Shown: piece by piece, positions 25,720-35,866 of the stretch
Numbering within the stretch: position 1 is the first letter of the stretch
How the letters are laid out: each line of letters opens with the position of its first letter
Assembly: GCF_024345225.1 (NCBI RefSeq)
Contig: NZ_BROD01000001.1
Coordinates: 2,738,362-2,802,361 of the forward strand
Reading direction: 5' to 3'
DNA: 64,000 bases
From: Clostridium sp. TW13
Lineage (GTDB): Bacteria > Bacillota > Clostridia > Clostridiales > Clostridiaceae
Notes under the pieces: model-generated
Database searches by the model: none
What the model was told of the DNA's origin: nothing
Seen by the model: only the letters and a program-made list of their open reading frames with translations
Position numbers and translations under genes: made by a program

Positions 25720-26403
25720 CTAAATTTCTTCTATTGCAACTGCTCTTACTGGTGATCCGTCAGCATCTTTATTTCTTAAAGGCATTACGCTTAAAATAAA
25801 CCGCTTCTTGCTAACCTCTTCTAGATTGGTCAAATTCTCAATTATTATTATGTTTTTTTTCAACAAGGCTTTATGTACTGGAAATGCTGTTGATTCTATA
25901 TCATCAATAGAAATCGTATCAACTCCAACACCTTTTAGAGTAAATTGTGATAACCATTGAGCTGCTTCTTCACTTAAACACGGAAAATTTTTATAATACT
26001 TTTCTTCTCCCCAATATTTACTCCAACCTGTTTTTATAATTATAAATTCTGCTTTTTCTATATTTTCTTTATAAACCTTTAAGTGGTTTACATCTATTAT
26101 GTACTTATCTATATAATCCTTTAACTGACTTTCACTAGCCATGGATTTATCTATGTGGGAAAAATCCAAAATAATTGCTTTCCCAATAAACTGTCCTATA
26201 TGTATGTTATCTAAATATTGTGCTTCACCTAACATATGTGCTGGAGCATCTATGTGTGTACCTGTATGAGAATTCATCATAATTTTTGATTCTCTAAATC
26301 CATCACTTTCTAATGTACTCACCTTTTCAAAATAAGGTTTTTCATCACCTGGAAAAACTGGCATATCTGAATATATTAAATGAGTTAAATCAATTACCTT
26401 CAT
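25720..26403 (-). CDS. cyclase-family metal hydrolase (kynurenine formamidase-like)
   Basis: A 227-residue member of the cyclase family, with the metal site HTGTHIDAPAH (His46, His50, Asp52, His56). Characterised relatives hydrolyse N-formylkynurenine or act as cyclases or isatin hydrolases. No tryptophan degradation genes surround it, so substrate is open. Cytoplasmic; no signal peptide. AGGGTG precedes the ATG. Confidence 0.82.
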   Translation of the reverse strand: MKVIDLTHLIYSDMPVFPGDEKPYFEKVSTLESDGFRESKIMMNSHTGTHIDAPAHMLGEAQYLDNIHIGQFIGKAIILDFSHIDKSMASESQLKDYIDKYIIDVNHLKVYKENIEKAEFIIIKTGWSKYWGEEKYYKNFPCLSEEAAQWLSQFTLKGVGVDTISIDDIESTAFPVHKALLKKNIIIIENLTNLEEVSKKRFILSVMPLRNKDADGSPVRAVAIEEI

Positions 26404-26572
26404 AATTCACACCCTAATTTCATTCATTTTATTACAACTTATTAATCTCAAACATCACTGAATTTATATTTTAAAAAACAATCTTTATAGAATTTTATTC
26501 TAACTTAGAATCTGAAACACCTGTATATCTAATAAACAATTATACAATAATTTATTACTATTTTAAACTTTT

Positions 26573-26620
26573 AAGAGGTTGACCAACACCATAATCTATA
26601 TTTATAGATTACAACCTCTT
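26573..26620 (-). terminator. hairpin after the luxE-luxC pair (probable terminator)
   Basis: Stem 26573-26581 with 26612-26620 and an inner nine-base stem TAATCTATA/TATAGATTA. The U-tract on the minus strand is weak, so termination may be partial. Confidence 0.5.
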
Positions 26621-26635
26621 TAAGGAAATATAAAA

Positions 26636-27991
26636 CTAAATTTGAGCACTAACTACAATTGTCATCTCATTTAAATTATGAAGACCATCATGAGATGTAC
26701 CTGGATAATGCAATGGCATTTCACCTGGCTTTGTTACTATGCTTACACCAAGCAATGTCATCTTCTCAACAAACTCTTCATCAGCACCACTATACCCCAT
26801 AGTTTGTAAATATGCTTTTAAATTATTTTCAACATATTCATGCACTTCATCTGTATTGTCATAAGGACAAATAAAAATAAATCTATTAAAACATCTATCT
26901 ATATCCTCCTTGTCTGGCATCCCATCACTTAAAATTATAGTATAGTCTGCATTGTAAGAGCCGTATAGCTTTGCATTTCTCTCCTTTTTTATTCCATACT
27001 TTAGCAAGCAATATTGCCTATCCTGTATTGCTTTCATAGAACTCCATGGATTTAAATATGCTTTTGGAAATCTTTCTGCAAGTTCATTCAGGCTTTCTGC
27101 TATGCTTTCAGCTAATAATTTAATGTCCAACTCTTTGTTTACAAACACTATTCTAGGTGATAAGCACGCCTTCTGCTCCCAACATACCATGTCTCGTGCA
27201 ACACCTTTAGCAACATTATTTATATTTTCTACCTTGTCTATAACTTCAAAGCTAATTTTGGCACCATGCATAACTAAATGAGAATTATACTTTGCACATA
27301 GTTCTGCCATTATTCTTCCTGAATGCTCTCCTCCCCAATGTATAACACAATCAGTTTCCCTTACAATAGTTTCATATATATTTGAACACTCACTATTAAA
27401 ATATACTACTGATAGTCTTTCCTCTATTGTTGGATCAATCTCAATCAAACTTTTATAAAAAGCATAGGCAAAATATGGCTCGTCTCCAGATACTTTTACT
27501 AAGTTACAATTTTTAGATAACAGTCCCATAGATATACTCGTTGGAATTACTACAAAAGCATTTCCAGAAACATTATGAAACATAACTCCTCTAGGTTGTC
27601 TATGAACCTTACCATAGCTTGTTCCAACCCAATTATCCAGTATATCAATATGACCAAGTTCTTCTCTAATTACTGCCTGTAAGTTCTCTTTTAATAACAT
27701 TTGCATTGAATTTTCAAGTTCATAAGTCACAAGTTCTTGGCTTTGATTTAATATATGAGACAAAACCTCAATATGCTTTTTTGAGTATTCTCTATTTAAC
27801 CACATCCTGCCACATTTATCTAAAAGCTCTAGAGTTTTTTCAACTGGTATACTGTGAACTTTATCTTTATTTTTTTTTAGCCGTTCTATCTCATTGACTA
27901 TTTGACTTTCTTCTGAACAAACCAACTCTAAATCCATATCATTTATTTTCTTTGCTAAAGCGGTATTTCCACAGGTATATTCAATTCTCAT
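26636..27991 (-). CDS. luxC: LuxC-type acyl-CoA/acyl-enzyme reductase
   Basis: A 451-residue member of the LuxC family, the reductase subunit of the fatty acid reductase complex, which reduces an acyl thioester to an aldehyde with NADPH. The aldehyde-dehydrogenase-like fold shows VSGNAFVVIP, VIHWGGEHSGR and the catalytic Cys region CWEQKACLSPR. It overlaps the luxE stop by one base (TAATG). Luciferase genes are absent and the host is presumably anaerobic, so the aldehyde must have another use, for example an alcohol, alkyl ether lipid or metabolite precursor. Confidence 0.85.
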   Translation of the reverse strand: MRIEYTCGNTALAKKINDMDLELVCSEESQIVNEIERLKKNKDKVHSIPVEKTLELLDKCGRMWLNREYSKKHIEVLSHILNQSQELVTYELENSMQMLLKENLQAVIREELGHIDILDNWVGTSYGKVHRQPRGVMFHNVSGNAFVVIPTSISMGLLSKNCNLVKVSGDEPYFAYAFYKSLIEIDPTIEERLSVVYFNSECSNIYETIVRETDCVIHWGGEHSGRIMAELCAKYNSHLVMHGAKISFEVIDKVENINNVAKGVARDMVCWEQKACLSPRIVFVNKELDIKLLAESIAESLNELAERFPKAYLNPWSSMKAIQDRQYCLLKYGIKKERNAKLYGSYNADYTIILSDGMPDKEDIDRCFNRFIFICPYDNTDEVHEYVENNLKAYLQTMGYSGADEEFVEKMTLLGVSIVTKPGEMPLHYPGTSHDGLHNLNEMTIVVSAQI

Positions 27992-29106
27992 TACTTCTCC
28001 TCCTTTACATTAAGAGTTGCTCCACATCCCTTTGCTTCTGCACCTTTAACTCTTCCTATTAGTTTTATAGTCATGACTCTTTGTCCACAATCAGGACATT
28101 TATCCATAGAAACTATTTCTCCAATATCATCAACTAATATAGATGCTCCGGCAAACGCAGAAGTTCCATATGCATTTAACATTTGTATGAATCCTCTATC
28201 ACCTGGATTATAAAGTGACTTTAAAGTCTTAATATCCCTTATAATTACCTTGCCGTACTCAGGAATATGGAAAAGATAGTCCTTGTATTCCTTAGAATAG
28301 TGACCTGATATTGGAAAAGAGTTTTCTGTAAATGAGTATGAGTCTATGAAATTCTCTTCTGGTATACCAAGAAAGCTAGATATTTCTTCTACAAAATCTT
28401 GTCTTTTTAAAGTTGTTCCAACACTTAAAGAACCCTTTTTTCCATCCCAACCTCCTCCTCCTGTTTGAACTATTGTATTCTTTCCAAGATTCACTGGTCG
28501 TATTTTTTCCTTTAACAAATTTATTGTATTATACAGTAAAATAGTAGAACCTTTTATAGAAACATGATGTTCTAAATTATTATGTTCCCTCAAAAATGTT
28601 TCAAAAGCATCTAAGTTAATGTTTAATTCCTCGCCATCTGCTTCTAAAAGAAATACTGCATTATCATTAAATTCATACATATCCAATATGTTGCCAATGT
28701 ATGATTCTGTAGGTTTTCCATGCACCATCTGACTTCTAAGTCTTTTCATAACTTCAGGTTCTGGATAAAAAACACAATCGTATTCACTAACGTTCTTATC
28801 CATAAACTTCTTTATCTGCACAAGATCAGTTGCACTTCTTCCCACTATGCTTGGATCCCCACTAGTACTACTAGACATTGTCCACTTATCAATTTTGTCT
28901 AGCGGAACTCTTAATAAGTCTGTAAATATTTCAGCAGATTTCTTAAATAATGTAGTTGTAACAAATGGTACTTGTTCAATATCCTTTTCAGAGTTTAGAT
29001 TAATGCTAGGGTTAAATCCTTGATTATCACATATAAGTTTATATGCCGGACATTCATAGTATTGATTAACTAAGTTGTCCTTGAGATCTTGAAAGAAATT
29101 TTGCAT
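27991..29106 (-). CDS. luxE: LuxE-type acyl-protein synthetase
   Basis: A 371-residue ANL-family protein matching LuxE, which activates a carboxylic acid with ATP and transfers the acyl group to a Cys and then to LuxC. TMSSSTSGDPS (residues 76-86) is the phosphate loop, and QTGGGGWDGKKG and DSYSFTEN follow. The C terminus adds a zinc-ribbon-like segment (CPDCGQ...GCGATL). AAGGAGG precedes the ATG. It is the first gene of the luxE-luxC pair, and a 32-bp palindrome lies about 20 bases upstream. Confidence 0.85.
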   Translation of the reverse strand: MQNFFQDLKDNLVNQYYECPAYKLICDNQGFNPSINLNSEKDIEQVPFVTTTLFKKSAEIFTDLLRVPLDKIDKWTMSSSTSGDPSIVGRSATDLVQIKKFMDKNVSEYDCVFYPEPEVMKRLRSQMVHGKPTESYIGNILDMYEFNDNAVFLLEADGEELNINLDAFETFLREHNNLEHHVSIKGSTILLYNTINLLKEKIRPVNLGKNTIVQTGGGGWDGKKGSLSVGTTLKRQDFVEEISSFLGIPEENFIDSYSFTENSFPISGHYSKEYKDYLFHIPEYGKVIIRDIKTLKSLYNPGDRGFIQMLNAYGTSAFAGASILVDDIGEIVSMDKCPDCGQRVMTIKLIGRVKGAEAKGCGATLNVKEEK

Positions 29107-29126
29107 ATTGATACCTCCTTAAAATA

Positions 29127-29158
29127 TATAAATAAACTGACTAGTCAGTTTATTTATA
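29127..29158. promoter_or_regulatory. 32-bp perfect palindrome upstream of luxE (TetR-type operator candidate)
   Basis: Two 16-base arms, TATAAATAAACTGACT and its exact complement, meet at 29142/29143. The GACTAGTC core is shared with the palindrome at 6203-6216 and with the MarR sites at 50976 and 51012. Its location next to the ribosome site suggests tight repression of luxE-luxC. Confidence 0.7.
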
Positions 29159-29394
29159 CTACTGTGTGGAAATTTTTGCAAATACGTCTAACCTAAAAAA
29201 ATACATTTATATCCGCTATATTGTTAAATTTTACACTATATTCTCTTTTTTACTTATTATTACACTCGATTAGATATATATTTACTATTCCAACCTATTA
29301 TTTCTCAGTAATCAAAACTGTTAATTACTTATGAACCAGTATAAAATGTATGCTGAACCTTTTATCTATAATCCAAAGAGATGCAAAAAACAAA

Positions 29395-29427
29395 AAGATG
29401 ACTCCTGTTCAATACAGAAATCATCTT
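29395..29427 (-). terminator. second terminator downstream of serS
   Basis: Stem AAGATGA/TCATCTT with an inner CTG/CAG stem, followed on the minus strand by TTTTTGTTTTTTG. The stretch 29159-29390 shows nothing else I can name. Confidence 0.7.
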
Positions 29428-29472
29428 CTTAACTTAATATATGGTCTTATTAATTAGAATCATTATTTAATT

Positions 29473-29514
29473 AGAAGAACACCAAGTTTAAAACAACTAG
29501 TTTATTGTTCTTCT
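29473..29514 (-). terminator. first hairpin downstream of serS
   Basis: AGAAGAACA (29473-29481) pairs with TGTTCTTCT (29506-29514). It lies 13 bases after the serS stop. A 14-base direct repeat (about 29460-29474 and 29523-29537) flanks it and includes the serS stop codon. Confidence 0.55.
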
Positions 29515-29526
29515 TGATTAACATCA

Positions 29527-30804
29527 TTATTTAATTACAGTCATTCCACCCATATAAGGTTGTAATGCAACTGGAATATTTATAGATCCATCTTCATTTA
29601 AGTTGTTTTCTAAAAATGCAATTAGCATTCTTGGAGGAGCAACTACAGTATTGTTTAATGTATGTGCAAAGTATTTGCCATTATCACCATCTACACGAAT
29701 CTTTAGACGTCTAGCTTGTGCATCACCTAAGTTTGAGCAACTTCCTACTTCAAAGTACTTCTTTTGTCTAGGAGACCAAGCTTCTACATCTACTGATTTA
29801 ACTTTTAAGTCTGCTAAGTCACCAGAACAACACTCTAAAGTTCTTACTGGTATATCTAAAGAACGGAATAAATCCACTGTGTTTCTCCATAGCTTATCAT
29901 ACCATTCCATGCTTTCTTCTGGTTTACATACAACTATCATTTCTTGTTTTTCAAATTGATGAATTCTATATACTCCTCTTTCTTCTATACCATGAGCTCC
30001 CTTTTCTTTTCTGAAACAAGGTGAGTAACTTGTTAAAGTTTGAGGCAATGAAGTTTCTGGTAATATTGTATCAATAAACTTACCAATCATTGAATGTTCA
30101 CTTGTACCAATTAAGTACAAATCCTCTCCCTCAATCTTATACATCATAGCATCCATTTCGGCAAAGCTCATAACACCAGTTACAACTTCACTACGAATCA
30201 TAAATGGTGGTATACAATATGTAAAACCACGATCTATCATGAAATCTCTTGCATAAGAAATTATTGCTGAATGAAGTCTTGCTACATTTCCCATTAAGTA
30301 ATAGAATCCATTACCTGCAACCTTTCTAGCACTATCTAAATCAAGTCCATTTAATTTTTCCATAATTTCAGCATGATATGGAATTTCAAATTCTGGAACA
30401 ACTGGTTCTCCAAAACGCTCTAGTTCAACATTTTCACTATCATCTTTACCTATAGGAACACTTGGATCAATTATGTTTGGAATAACCATCATAATATCCT
30501 TAACTTTTTTCTCTAATTCAGCTTCTTTTACTTCTAACTCAGCTAAACGATCAGAATCAGCAGTAACTTGTTTCTTTATTTCTTCTGCTTCGTCTTTCTT
30601 TCCTTGCCCCATTAAAGCACCAATTTGCTTTGAAATCTTATTTCTATTAGCTCTTAAAGTTTCTGCCTCTTGCTTAGCAGTTCTAAGTTCAGCATCTAAA
30701 GCAATCACTTCATCTACTAAACCTAATTTTTTATCCTGAAACTTATTCTTTATATTTTGCTTAACAATCTCAGGATTTTCTCTTACAAATTTTAAATCTA
30801 ACAT
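29527..30804 (-). CDS. serS: seryl-tRNA synthetase
   Basis: A 425-residue class II synthetase that charges tRNA-Ser. The N-terminal coiled coil (residues 30-100, rich in Lys, Glu and Ala) grips the tRNA long arm. Motif 2 is FRKEKGAHGIEERGVYRIHQF, interrupted here only for reference, and motif 3 follows near PPRMLIAFLEN. AEMDAMMYKIEGEDLYLIGTSE is the family segment that binds serine and ATP. It is regulated by the T-box leader directly upstream, so expression responds to uncharged tRNA-Ser. Confidence 0.95.
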   Translation of the reverse strand: MLDLKFVRENPEIVKQNIKNKFQDKKLGLVDEVIALDAELRTAKQEAETLRANRNKISKQIGALMGQGKKDEAEEIKKQVTADSDRLAELEVKEAELEKKVKDIMMVIPNIIDPSVPIGKDDSENVELERFGEPVVPEFEIPYHAEIMEKLNGLDLDSARKVAGNGFYYLMGNVARLHSAIISYARDFMIDRGFTYCIPPFMIRSEVVTGVMSFAEMDAMMYKIEGEDLYLIGTSEHSMIGKFIDTILPETSLPQTLTSYSPCFRKEKGAHGIEERGVYRIHQFEKQEMIVVCKPEESMEWYDKLWRNTVDLFRSLDIPVRTLECCSGDLADLKVKSVDVEAWSPRQKKYFEVGSCSNLGDAQARRLKIRVDGDNGKYFAHTLNNTVVAPPRMLIAFLENNLNEDGSINIPVALQPYMGGMTVIK

Positions 30805-30855
30805 ATTTTTGCCTCCTACATAAAATAAATTTATTTTTTAATAATAAAATAAAAA

Positions 30856-31115
30856 CTTCCGTCTCAATTATACATACACCTATGGATATGTATAATTGGG
30901 ACGGAAGAAAATCCGCGTTGCCACCCAAATTGCTAGTTTAAAATAAAAACTAGCCACTCAATAACAGTATGATAAAGGATACTACCCTTTCGATTCATCA
31001 TCGACAGCTCCAAAAGTGGAAAGAGTTAAACTTTCACCGATTCTCACCTACCATCGGCTCTCTGAAGAAATTTATACATCGTAGCTTTTTTCATTGCTGC
31101 ATTTTATATATCTTA
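30856..31115 (-). promoter_or_regulatory. T-box riboswitch of serS
   Basis: On the minus strand, the T-box core GGGTGGCAACGCGG is at 30926-30913, followed by a long intrinsic terminator (stem about 20 bp, 30907-30856) and a U-tract. Upstream is stem I, with GGTAGGTGAGAATCGGTG as its distal-loop motif. A UCC or UCU serine codon in CTCTTTCCAC is the probable specifier, not certain. Binding of uncharged tRNA-Ser would favour the antiterminator and let serS be read. Confidence 0.9.
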
Positions 31116-31125
31116 TTATTCATTA

Positions 31126-31154
31126 ATTATATATACTTTTATACTTATATGCAA
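31126..31154 (-). promoter_or_regulatory. serS promoter
   Basis: On the minus strand TTGCAT (31154-31149), a 17-base spacer and TATAAT (31131-31126). It directly precedes the T-box leader. The rest of the gap to 31407 shows only AT-rich sequence before the chemoreceptor gene. Confidence 0.7.
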
Positions 31155-31407
31155 GTATAAATTAATCATTATCTTAAAGATAATACATTTATTGACTTGT
31201 AATATCTGTTAATTCTGCTACTTTTAAAATTAATTATTACTATTTTCCCGATTTTATACAAAAAGTTTTAGCACTTTCTACTTTTAAATGTTTACTTTCT
31301 AAATCTATATTTAATTTCCCATATAATACACTTGGCAAAATCACAGAAACTCCATTATAATTTTATTATTATGTCTAAATTTAAAAAAATCAAATAGGAG
31401 GCTAACA

Positions 31408-33123
31408 ATGAATAACTTAAAAGTACGACTGAAACTAAGAATTTTTTCTATAATGGCATTATCATTAATTGTTCTAATAAGTATAGTAGGCTATTATTAC
31501 CTTGATAAATCAAACAAGGACATAACAGCAATGTATAAAAGAAATTTACTTGGTGTTGAATTACTAAATGATAACAGAAACCAATCTAGAGCTATTGAGG
31601 CAGATCTATACTACATACTTTTACATCCAGAAGATAAAAGTAAGCAAGACGAAAAAGTAAAAGATATTGAAACTAGACAAAATTCATTTAAAAATAATCT
31701 CGAAAAGTATAAGCAATCTAATCTTGATAAATATGAACAAGATAGGTTAACAATTATTGAAAGTAATTTTGAAAAGTTTCTACAAGGAAAAGATGCTGCA
31801 ATAAACTATGCTATGAAAGGAAATACAGCAAAAGCCTTAGAAGAATTTAATGCGGTTGAAACAAATAAAGATGAATTTCAAACAAGCTTAAAGGAAATTG
31901 CTTTATATGTTGCTAATTTATCAGATAAACTAAATGGGCAAAATAATATCAACTTTCATAATTCTCAAATGATATTTTTAGCAATATTTATATTTGCGGT
32001 AATTATTGGTACAGTGTATACAGTAGCACTGGCAAAATCTCTGGCTATACCATTAACCTTAGCAGTAGAACATTTGAAAAAAGTTGCTACCGGTGACTTT
32101 ACAAACAAAGCTCCTGATAAAGCTTTGAAAAGAAGAGATGAAATAGGAGCAATGACTCAAGCTATAGATTTAATGCAAAATTCCTTAAAGCAGCTTATTG
32201 GAAATGTAAAACAAGAATCTGATTCCATAGAAACAGTTGTAAATAATATTTCAAAACATATGTATAACTTAAATATTAATATTGAGGAAGTAGCCTCAAC
32301 TGCAGAAGAATTATCCGCAGGAACTGAACAAACTGCTGCTGCAACGCAAGAAATGAATGCTTCTGCTGATGAAATTGAAATTGCTGTTACTTCAATTGCA
32401 AAAAAAGCTCAAGAAGGAGCTATCCAAGCTTCTCATATAAATGAAAGAGCATTAGAAACTAAGGCTTCAGTAACGCAATCTCAAAAAAGAACTTTAGAAG
32501 TATTTACAGAAACTAAAAATAATTTAGAAGTGGCACTAGAAAATTCAAAAGTTGTAGAACAAATCAATGTATTATCTGAATCAATAATGGATATATCAGA
32601 ACAAACTAACCTTTTAGCATTAAATGCTGCTATTGAAGCAGCAAGAGCTGGCGAATCTGGTAAAGGCTTTGCTGTAGTTGCAGATGAAATAAAAAATCTA
32701 GCAGAACAATCTCAAAATACAATAGCAGAAATTCAAAATATAACTGAAAAAGTTGTATCATCAGTGAATGATTTATCTTCTAGTTCAAATGAACTTTTGA
32801 ATTTTGTATCTAAAGATGTAATAAATGACTACGATTCAATGCTAACTGTAGCTGATGAATATAGCAAAGATGCAGAGTTTGTAAACAATCTTGTGTTAGA
32901 TTTCAGTTCTACTTCAGAAGAACTATTAGCCTCACTTCAAGAAGTAACAAATACAATTCAACAAGTATCTATGTCCACTAACGAAGGAGCAGAAGGTACT
33001 ACAAATATTGCTTCAAAAATTGTAGACATCACAGAAAAATCTAATATCATCATTGAGGAAGTTACTAAATCAAAAGAAAGTGCAGATCAACTAAATCAAG
33101 AAGTAAGTAAATTTAAAATTTAA
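31408..33123 (+). CDS. methyl-accepting chemotaxis protein
   Basis: A 571-residue chemoreceptor. Membrane span one is residues 12-30; a roughly 150-residue four-helix-bundle sensor (4HB_MCP type) follows outside the cell; span two is about residues 188-210; then a HAMP linker ([13 protein letters not shown]...GDFT) and the cytoplasmic signalling hairpin with tip [19 protein letters not shown]. It would control the CheA kinase. The ligand is unknown. AGGAGG precedes the ATG. No other che genes are near, as is common for orphan receptors. Confidence 0.93.
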   Translation: MNNLKVRLKLRIFSIMALSLIVLISIVGYYYLDKSNKDITAMYKRNLLGVELLNDNRNQSRAIEADLYYILLHPEDKSKQDEKVKDIETRQNSFKNNLEKYKQSNLDKYEQDRLTIIESNFEKFLQGKDAAINYAMKGNTAKALEEFNAVETNKDEFQTSLKEIALYVANLSDKLNGQNNINFHNSQMIFLAIFIFAVIIGTVYTVALAKSLAIPLTLAVEHLKKVATGDFTNKAPDKALKRRDEIGAMTQAIDLMQNSLKQLIGNVKQESDSIETVVNNISKHMYNLNINIEEVASTAEELSAGTEQTAAATQEMNASADEIEIAVTSIAKKAQEGAIQASHINERALETKASVTQSQKRTLEVFTETKNNLEVALENSKVVEQINVLSESIMDISEQTNLLALNAAIEAARAGESGKGFAVVADEIKNLAEQSQNTIAEIQNITEKVVSSVNDLSSSSNELLNFVSKDVINDYDSMLTVADEYSKDAEFVNNLVLDFSSTSEELLASLQEVTNTIQQVSMSTNEGAEGTTNIASKIVDITEKSNIIIEEVTKSKESADQLNQEVSKFKI

Positions 33124-33142
33124 TCTATATTAATCACCAATT

Positions 33143-33191
33143 TTTCCTGAGAGAATACACCAAATGGCTTGGACTATATTTTCTCAGGAAA
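33143..33191. terminator. hairpin between chemoreceptor and GNAT genes
   Basis: TTTCCTGAGA (33143-33152) pairs with TCTCAGGAAA (33182-33191). The right arm lies inside the 3' end of the convergent GNAT gene. Confidence 0.55.
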
Positions 33192-34058
33192 CTTTGTCAA
33201 CAAAACAGACTTTTCTTCAAACCCACAAGCTTTATATAAATTTAATGCACTAATATTATTGCATTCTACATCCAATTCTATATTATTTATATTTTTTTCC
33301 TTAATTAAATCTATAGCTTTACTTAGTGCAGCTTTTGCATAACCCTTTCTTCTAAAGTTAGGCAATATTACAACTCCAAAAATATATGCTGAATTATCAC
33401 TATAATCTATGCTTATTTTTCCTATAACCTGTTCTCTTAACTCAATCATATACGTATTTTGTTTCTCTTGCTCTTGTTGTAAAAAACTATTATTGATATA
33501 TTCATCATAAAAAAACAGTATGTTTTGTCTTTGTATTTCCTGTAAATCAAACTCTTCTGCCTTTCTTAAGCTTATACCACTATGCTGAAAAGTAACTTTT
33601 TTAACTAGTTTCATTCTATATTCTAAAAAAGCAAATTTTCTCCCAACTATATTAATAAAATCAACTCCGTAACTTGATTGAGCTTCTGATAATAATACTA
33701 GTTTAGTGAATTTTCTGTTTCTACATTCTTCAGCCGCAAATCCGAGGAGCCTGCTAAACAACCCTTTGTTCCTCCAATGAGGATGGATCAATCCATTAAT
33801 TTCACCTATGTTATTTCCTAAACTTGATATTTGAATATATGCTACTAACACCTCATCTACATAATAAAAAAATTCATTTATTTCATTTAACCTTGTTTCA
33901 GAACTTCTATTCATATTTACTCTACGGTCTAATTCTAATTTGATATTTGTTTTGTCATTAATATTGCATAAATCTTGAAGTTCATTTATTTGCTTATATT
34001 CTTTTTCTGATATAAATTCTTCCAAGCATATAAATTGTTTTGGTACTTTTTCACACAT
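33174..34058 (-). CDS. tandem GNAT-domain acetyltransferase
   Basis: 294 residues with two GNAT domains. Domain one has IHPHWRNKGLFSRLL and domain two has ILPNFRRKGYAKAALSKA followed by NNISALNLYKACGF. The Q/R-x-x-G motif is clearest in the second, so it is likely the catalytic one. I set the start at the ATG at 34058 (MCEKVPKQ), which has AAAGGAG eight bases upstream; the earlier ATG at 34082 overlaps that ribosome site. Substrate unknown. Confidence 0.85.
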   Translation of the reverse strand: MCEKVPKQFICLEEFISEKEYKQINELQDLCNINDKTNIKLELDRRVNMNRSSETRLNEINEFFYYVDEVLVAYIQISSLGNNIGEINGLIHPHWRNKGLFSRLLGFAAEECRNRKFTKLVLLSEAQSSYGVDFINIVGRKFAFLEYRMKLVKKVTFQHSGISLRKAEEFDLQEIQRQNILFFYDEYINNSFLQQEQEKQNTYMIELREQVIGKISIDYSDNSAYIFGVVILPNFRRKGYAKAALSKAIDLIKEKNINNIELDVECNNISALNLYKACGFEEKSVLLTKFPEKI

Positions 34059-34159
34059 TATCAAACTCTCCTTTCCAACCATGATATTATATAATAATTA
34101 TTTGATATTATGTGAATTTTATGAAATGACATTAATAAAAATACATTTTCTACATTAGC

Positions 34160-35398
34160 CTACCTAGTTTTCAACATCCTATATACGAGCAATGGGATAA
34201 TAAGAACAATAACAATAATACCACAAGCGGCAAAACCTATTCTTGCATTAAAATGTTGAGTAATTACTCCAGCATAAAAGTTACCTACTGGTGTAGATCC
34301 TGCAAAAACTAAGGTATAGACACTCATAACCCTGCCCCTATATTCATTACTTGAATTAAGCTGCAATGTTGAATTTGCACTTGATGTAAAAGCGATAAAA
34401 AAGAAACCTGTAAGTGCAAGAAATATTCCTGTTACTAAAAAGATGCTAGTATACCCTGTAAGCATTAAAAATCCTCCTACAATCAGAGGCACAACATAAA
34501 TAAAAACCTTTTTAGGACCATTCTTGCTTAACATAGCAATAAACATAGCACCTATAAATGACCCTAACCCCATAAAAGACATAAGAATACCAAAACCAGT
34601 TTCACCTTGTTTCAATACTTCTTTTGCAAAAACAGGCACTAGAACATTAAAATTAGGAACAAATGTACCAACTACCGCCATTATTAATATTGTATATAGA
34701 AGAACTGGCTTATGATAAATATACTTAAGTCCATCCTTTATTTCTCCTATCAACTTTGTATTTTTCTTATTTTTTGTTTCCACAACTTTTGATGGTTCTA
34801 TCTTAATAAAAAACAAACTTATAAGAACTGCTCCAAAGCTGGCTGCATTTATGAAGAAGCAAGCTGCAATTCCTACATATCCCATAACTAACCCTGCTAT
34901 AGATGGTCCTACAATTCTAGCTAAATTAAATGCCATAGAATTTAAGGCAATTCCATTCATTAGGTCTTCCTTTCCCACAAGCTCTACTATAATTGACTGG
35001 CGTGAAGGCATATCAATTGTATTAACAATACCAAGAACTGTAGACAATATTAGTATATGCCAGTAATGAACCTTACCTGTCCAAACCAAAATAGCAAGTA
35101 TTAATGTAATTATAAGCGAAGCTGATTGAGTTAATATTAGAATTTTCTTTTTTGGGAACTTATCAACAATAACCCCTGCAAATAATGAAAATATTAGCAT
35201 AGGAGTATATTGAACTATACCAATTAAACTTAATAAAAATGGTGAATTAGTTAATGTGTAAGCTAACCAAGGCTGAGCAATGTTCTGCATCCAAGTTCCT
35301 ATTACTGAAATACACATTCCAATCCAATAATACCTAAAGTTTTTATGTTTTAATGAAATAAAAGGATTATTAAATTTATTTTTAGTCGAAATATTCAT
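34160..35398 (-). CDS. major facilitator superfamily exporter (MFS_3 / EntS-like)
   Basis: A 412-residue, 12-span transporter. LKHKNFRYYWIGMCISVIG and MQNIAQPWLAYTLT at the N terminus, GVIVDKFPKKKIL as the loop 2-3 motif and NEYRGRVMSVYTLVF are typical of the MFS_3/EntS group, which exports siderophores or drugs. No siderophore genes are near. It is monocistronic with a moderate AGAGAG ribosome site. Confidence 0.88.
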   Translation of the reverse strand: MNISTKNKFNNPFISLKHKNFRYYWIGMCISVIGTWMQNIAQPWLAYTLTNSPFLLSLIGIVQYTPMLIFSLFAGVIVDKFPKKKILILTQSASLIITLILAILVWTGKVHYWHILILSTVLGIVNTIDMPSRQSIIVELVGKEDLMNGIALNSMAFNLARIVGPSIAGLVMGYVGIAACFFINAASFGAVLISLFFIKIEPSKVVETKNKKNTKLIGEIKDGLKYIYHKPVLLYTILIMAVVGTFVPNFNVLVPVFAKEVLKQGETGFGILMSFMGLGSFIGAMFIAMLSKNGPKKVFIYVVPLIVGGFLMLTGYTSIFLVTGIFLALTGFFFIAFTSSANSTLQLNSSNEYRGRVMSVYTLVFAGSTPVGNFYAGVITQHFNARIGFAACGIIVIVLIIPLLVYRMLKTR

Positions 35399-35609
35399 AT
35401 CTTTTCTCTCTTTCAGTTTTATATATCTAATAAATAAACAAATGATTTAATAATCAGTGTATGTAATTTTCAATCAACAGACTTTATTCACTGAATATAT
35501 ATAATATAATTGGTTTATAATTGGCAAAATGATACTATTATTGATTATTAAAAGCATGTAATTAAATATTGATAAAATTATCAGTTTCATATGTATCTAT
35601 ATGGGTACA

Positions 35610-35696
35610 TATAGAAGTATTCCATCTAAATGTTGGGGAAAAAAATGTCGAATTTTTGTAACTTGTCCACCAACATTATTATGGAACAGTTCTATA
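35610..35696 (-). repeat. palindromic interspersed repeat, copy 3 (MITE-like)
   Basis: 87 bp, TATAGAAGTATTCCAT... to ...ATGGAACAGTTCTATA, in the same inverted orientation as copy 1. It lies in the 35399-35866 gap between the MFS and ABC genes; nothing else is visible there apart from AT-rich sequence. Confidence 0.85.
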
Positions 35697-35866
35697 TAGA
35701 TAATTATTAATAAGTATCCCCTGCTAGTTATTCGTAATTGGTTTTTAGTTCTTTCCTAAAAATTCATTATTTATTAGTCACCATTCAATTACTTATTATT
35801 TATCACTTATCATTGACCAGAGAACATACCTGCTTAAAAGCTACTTTTAGCTTATAACTACATACC

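Noticed and set aside
26636-29106. Bioluminescence operon
   Set aside because: luxC and luxE are present, but no luxA or luxB gene is found, so light production is not supported.
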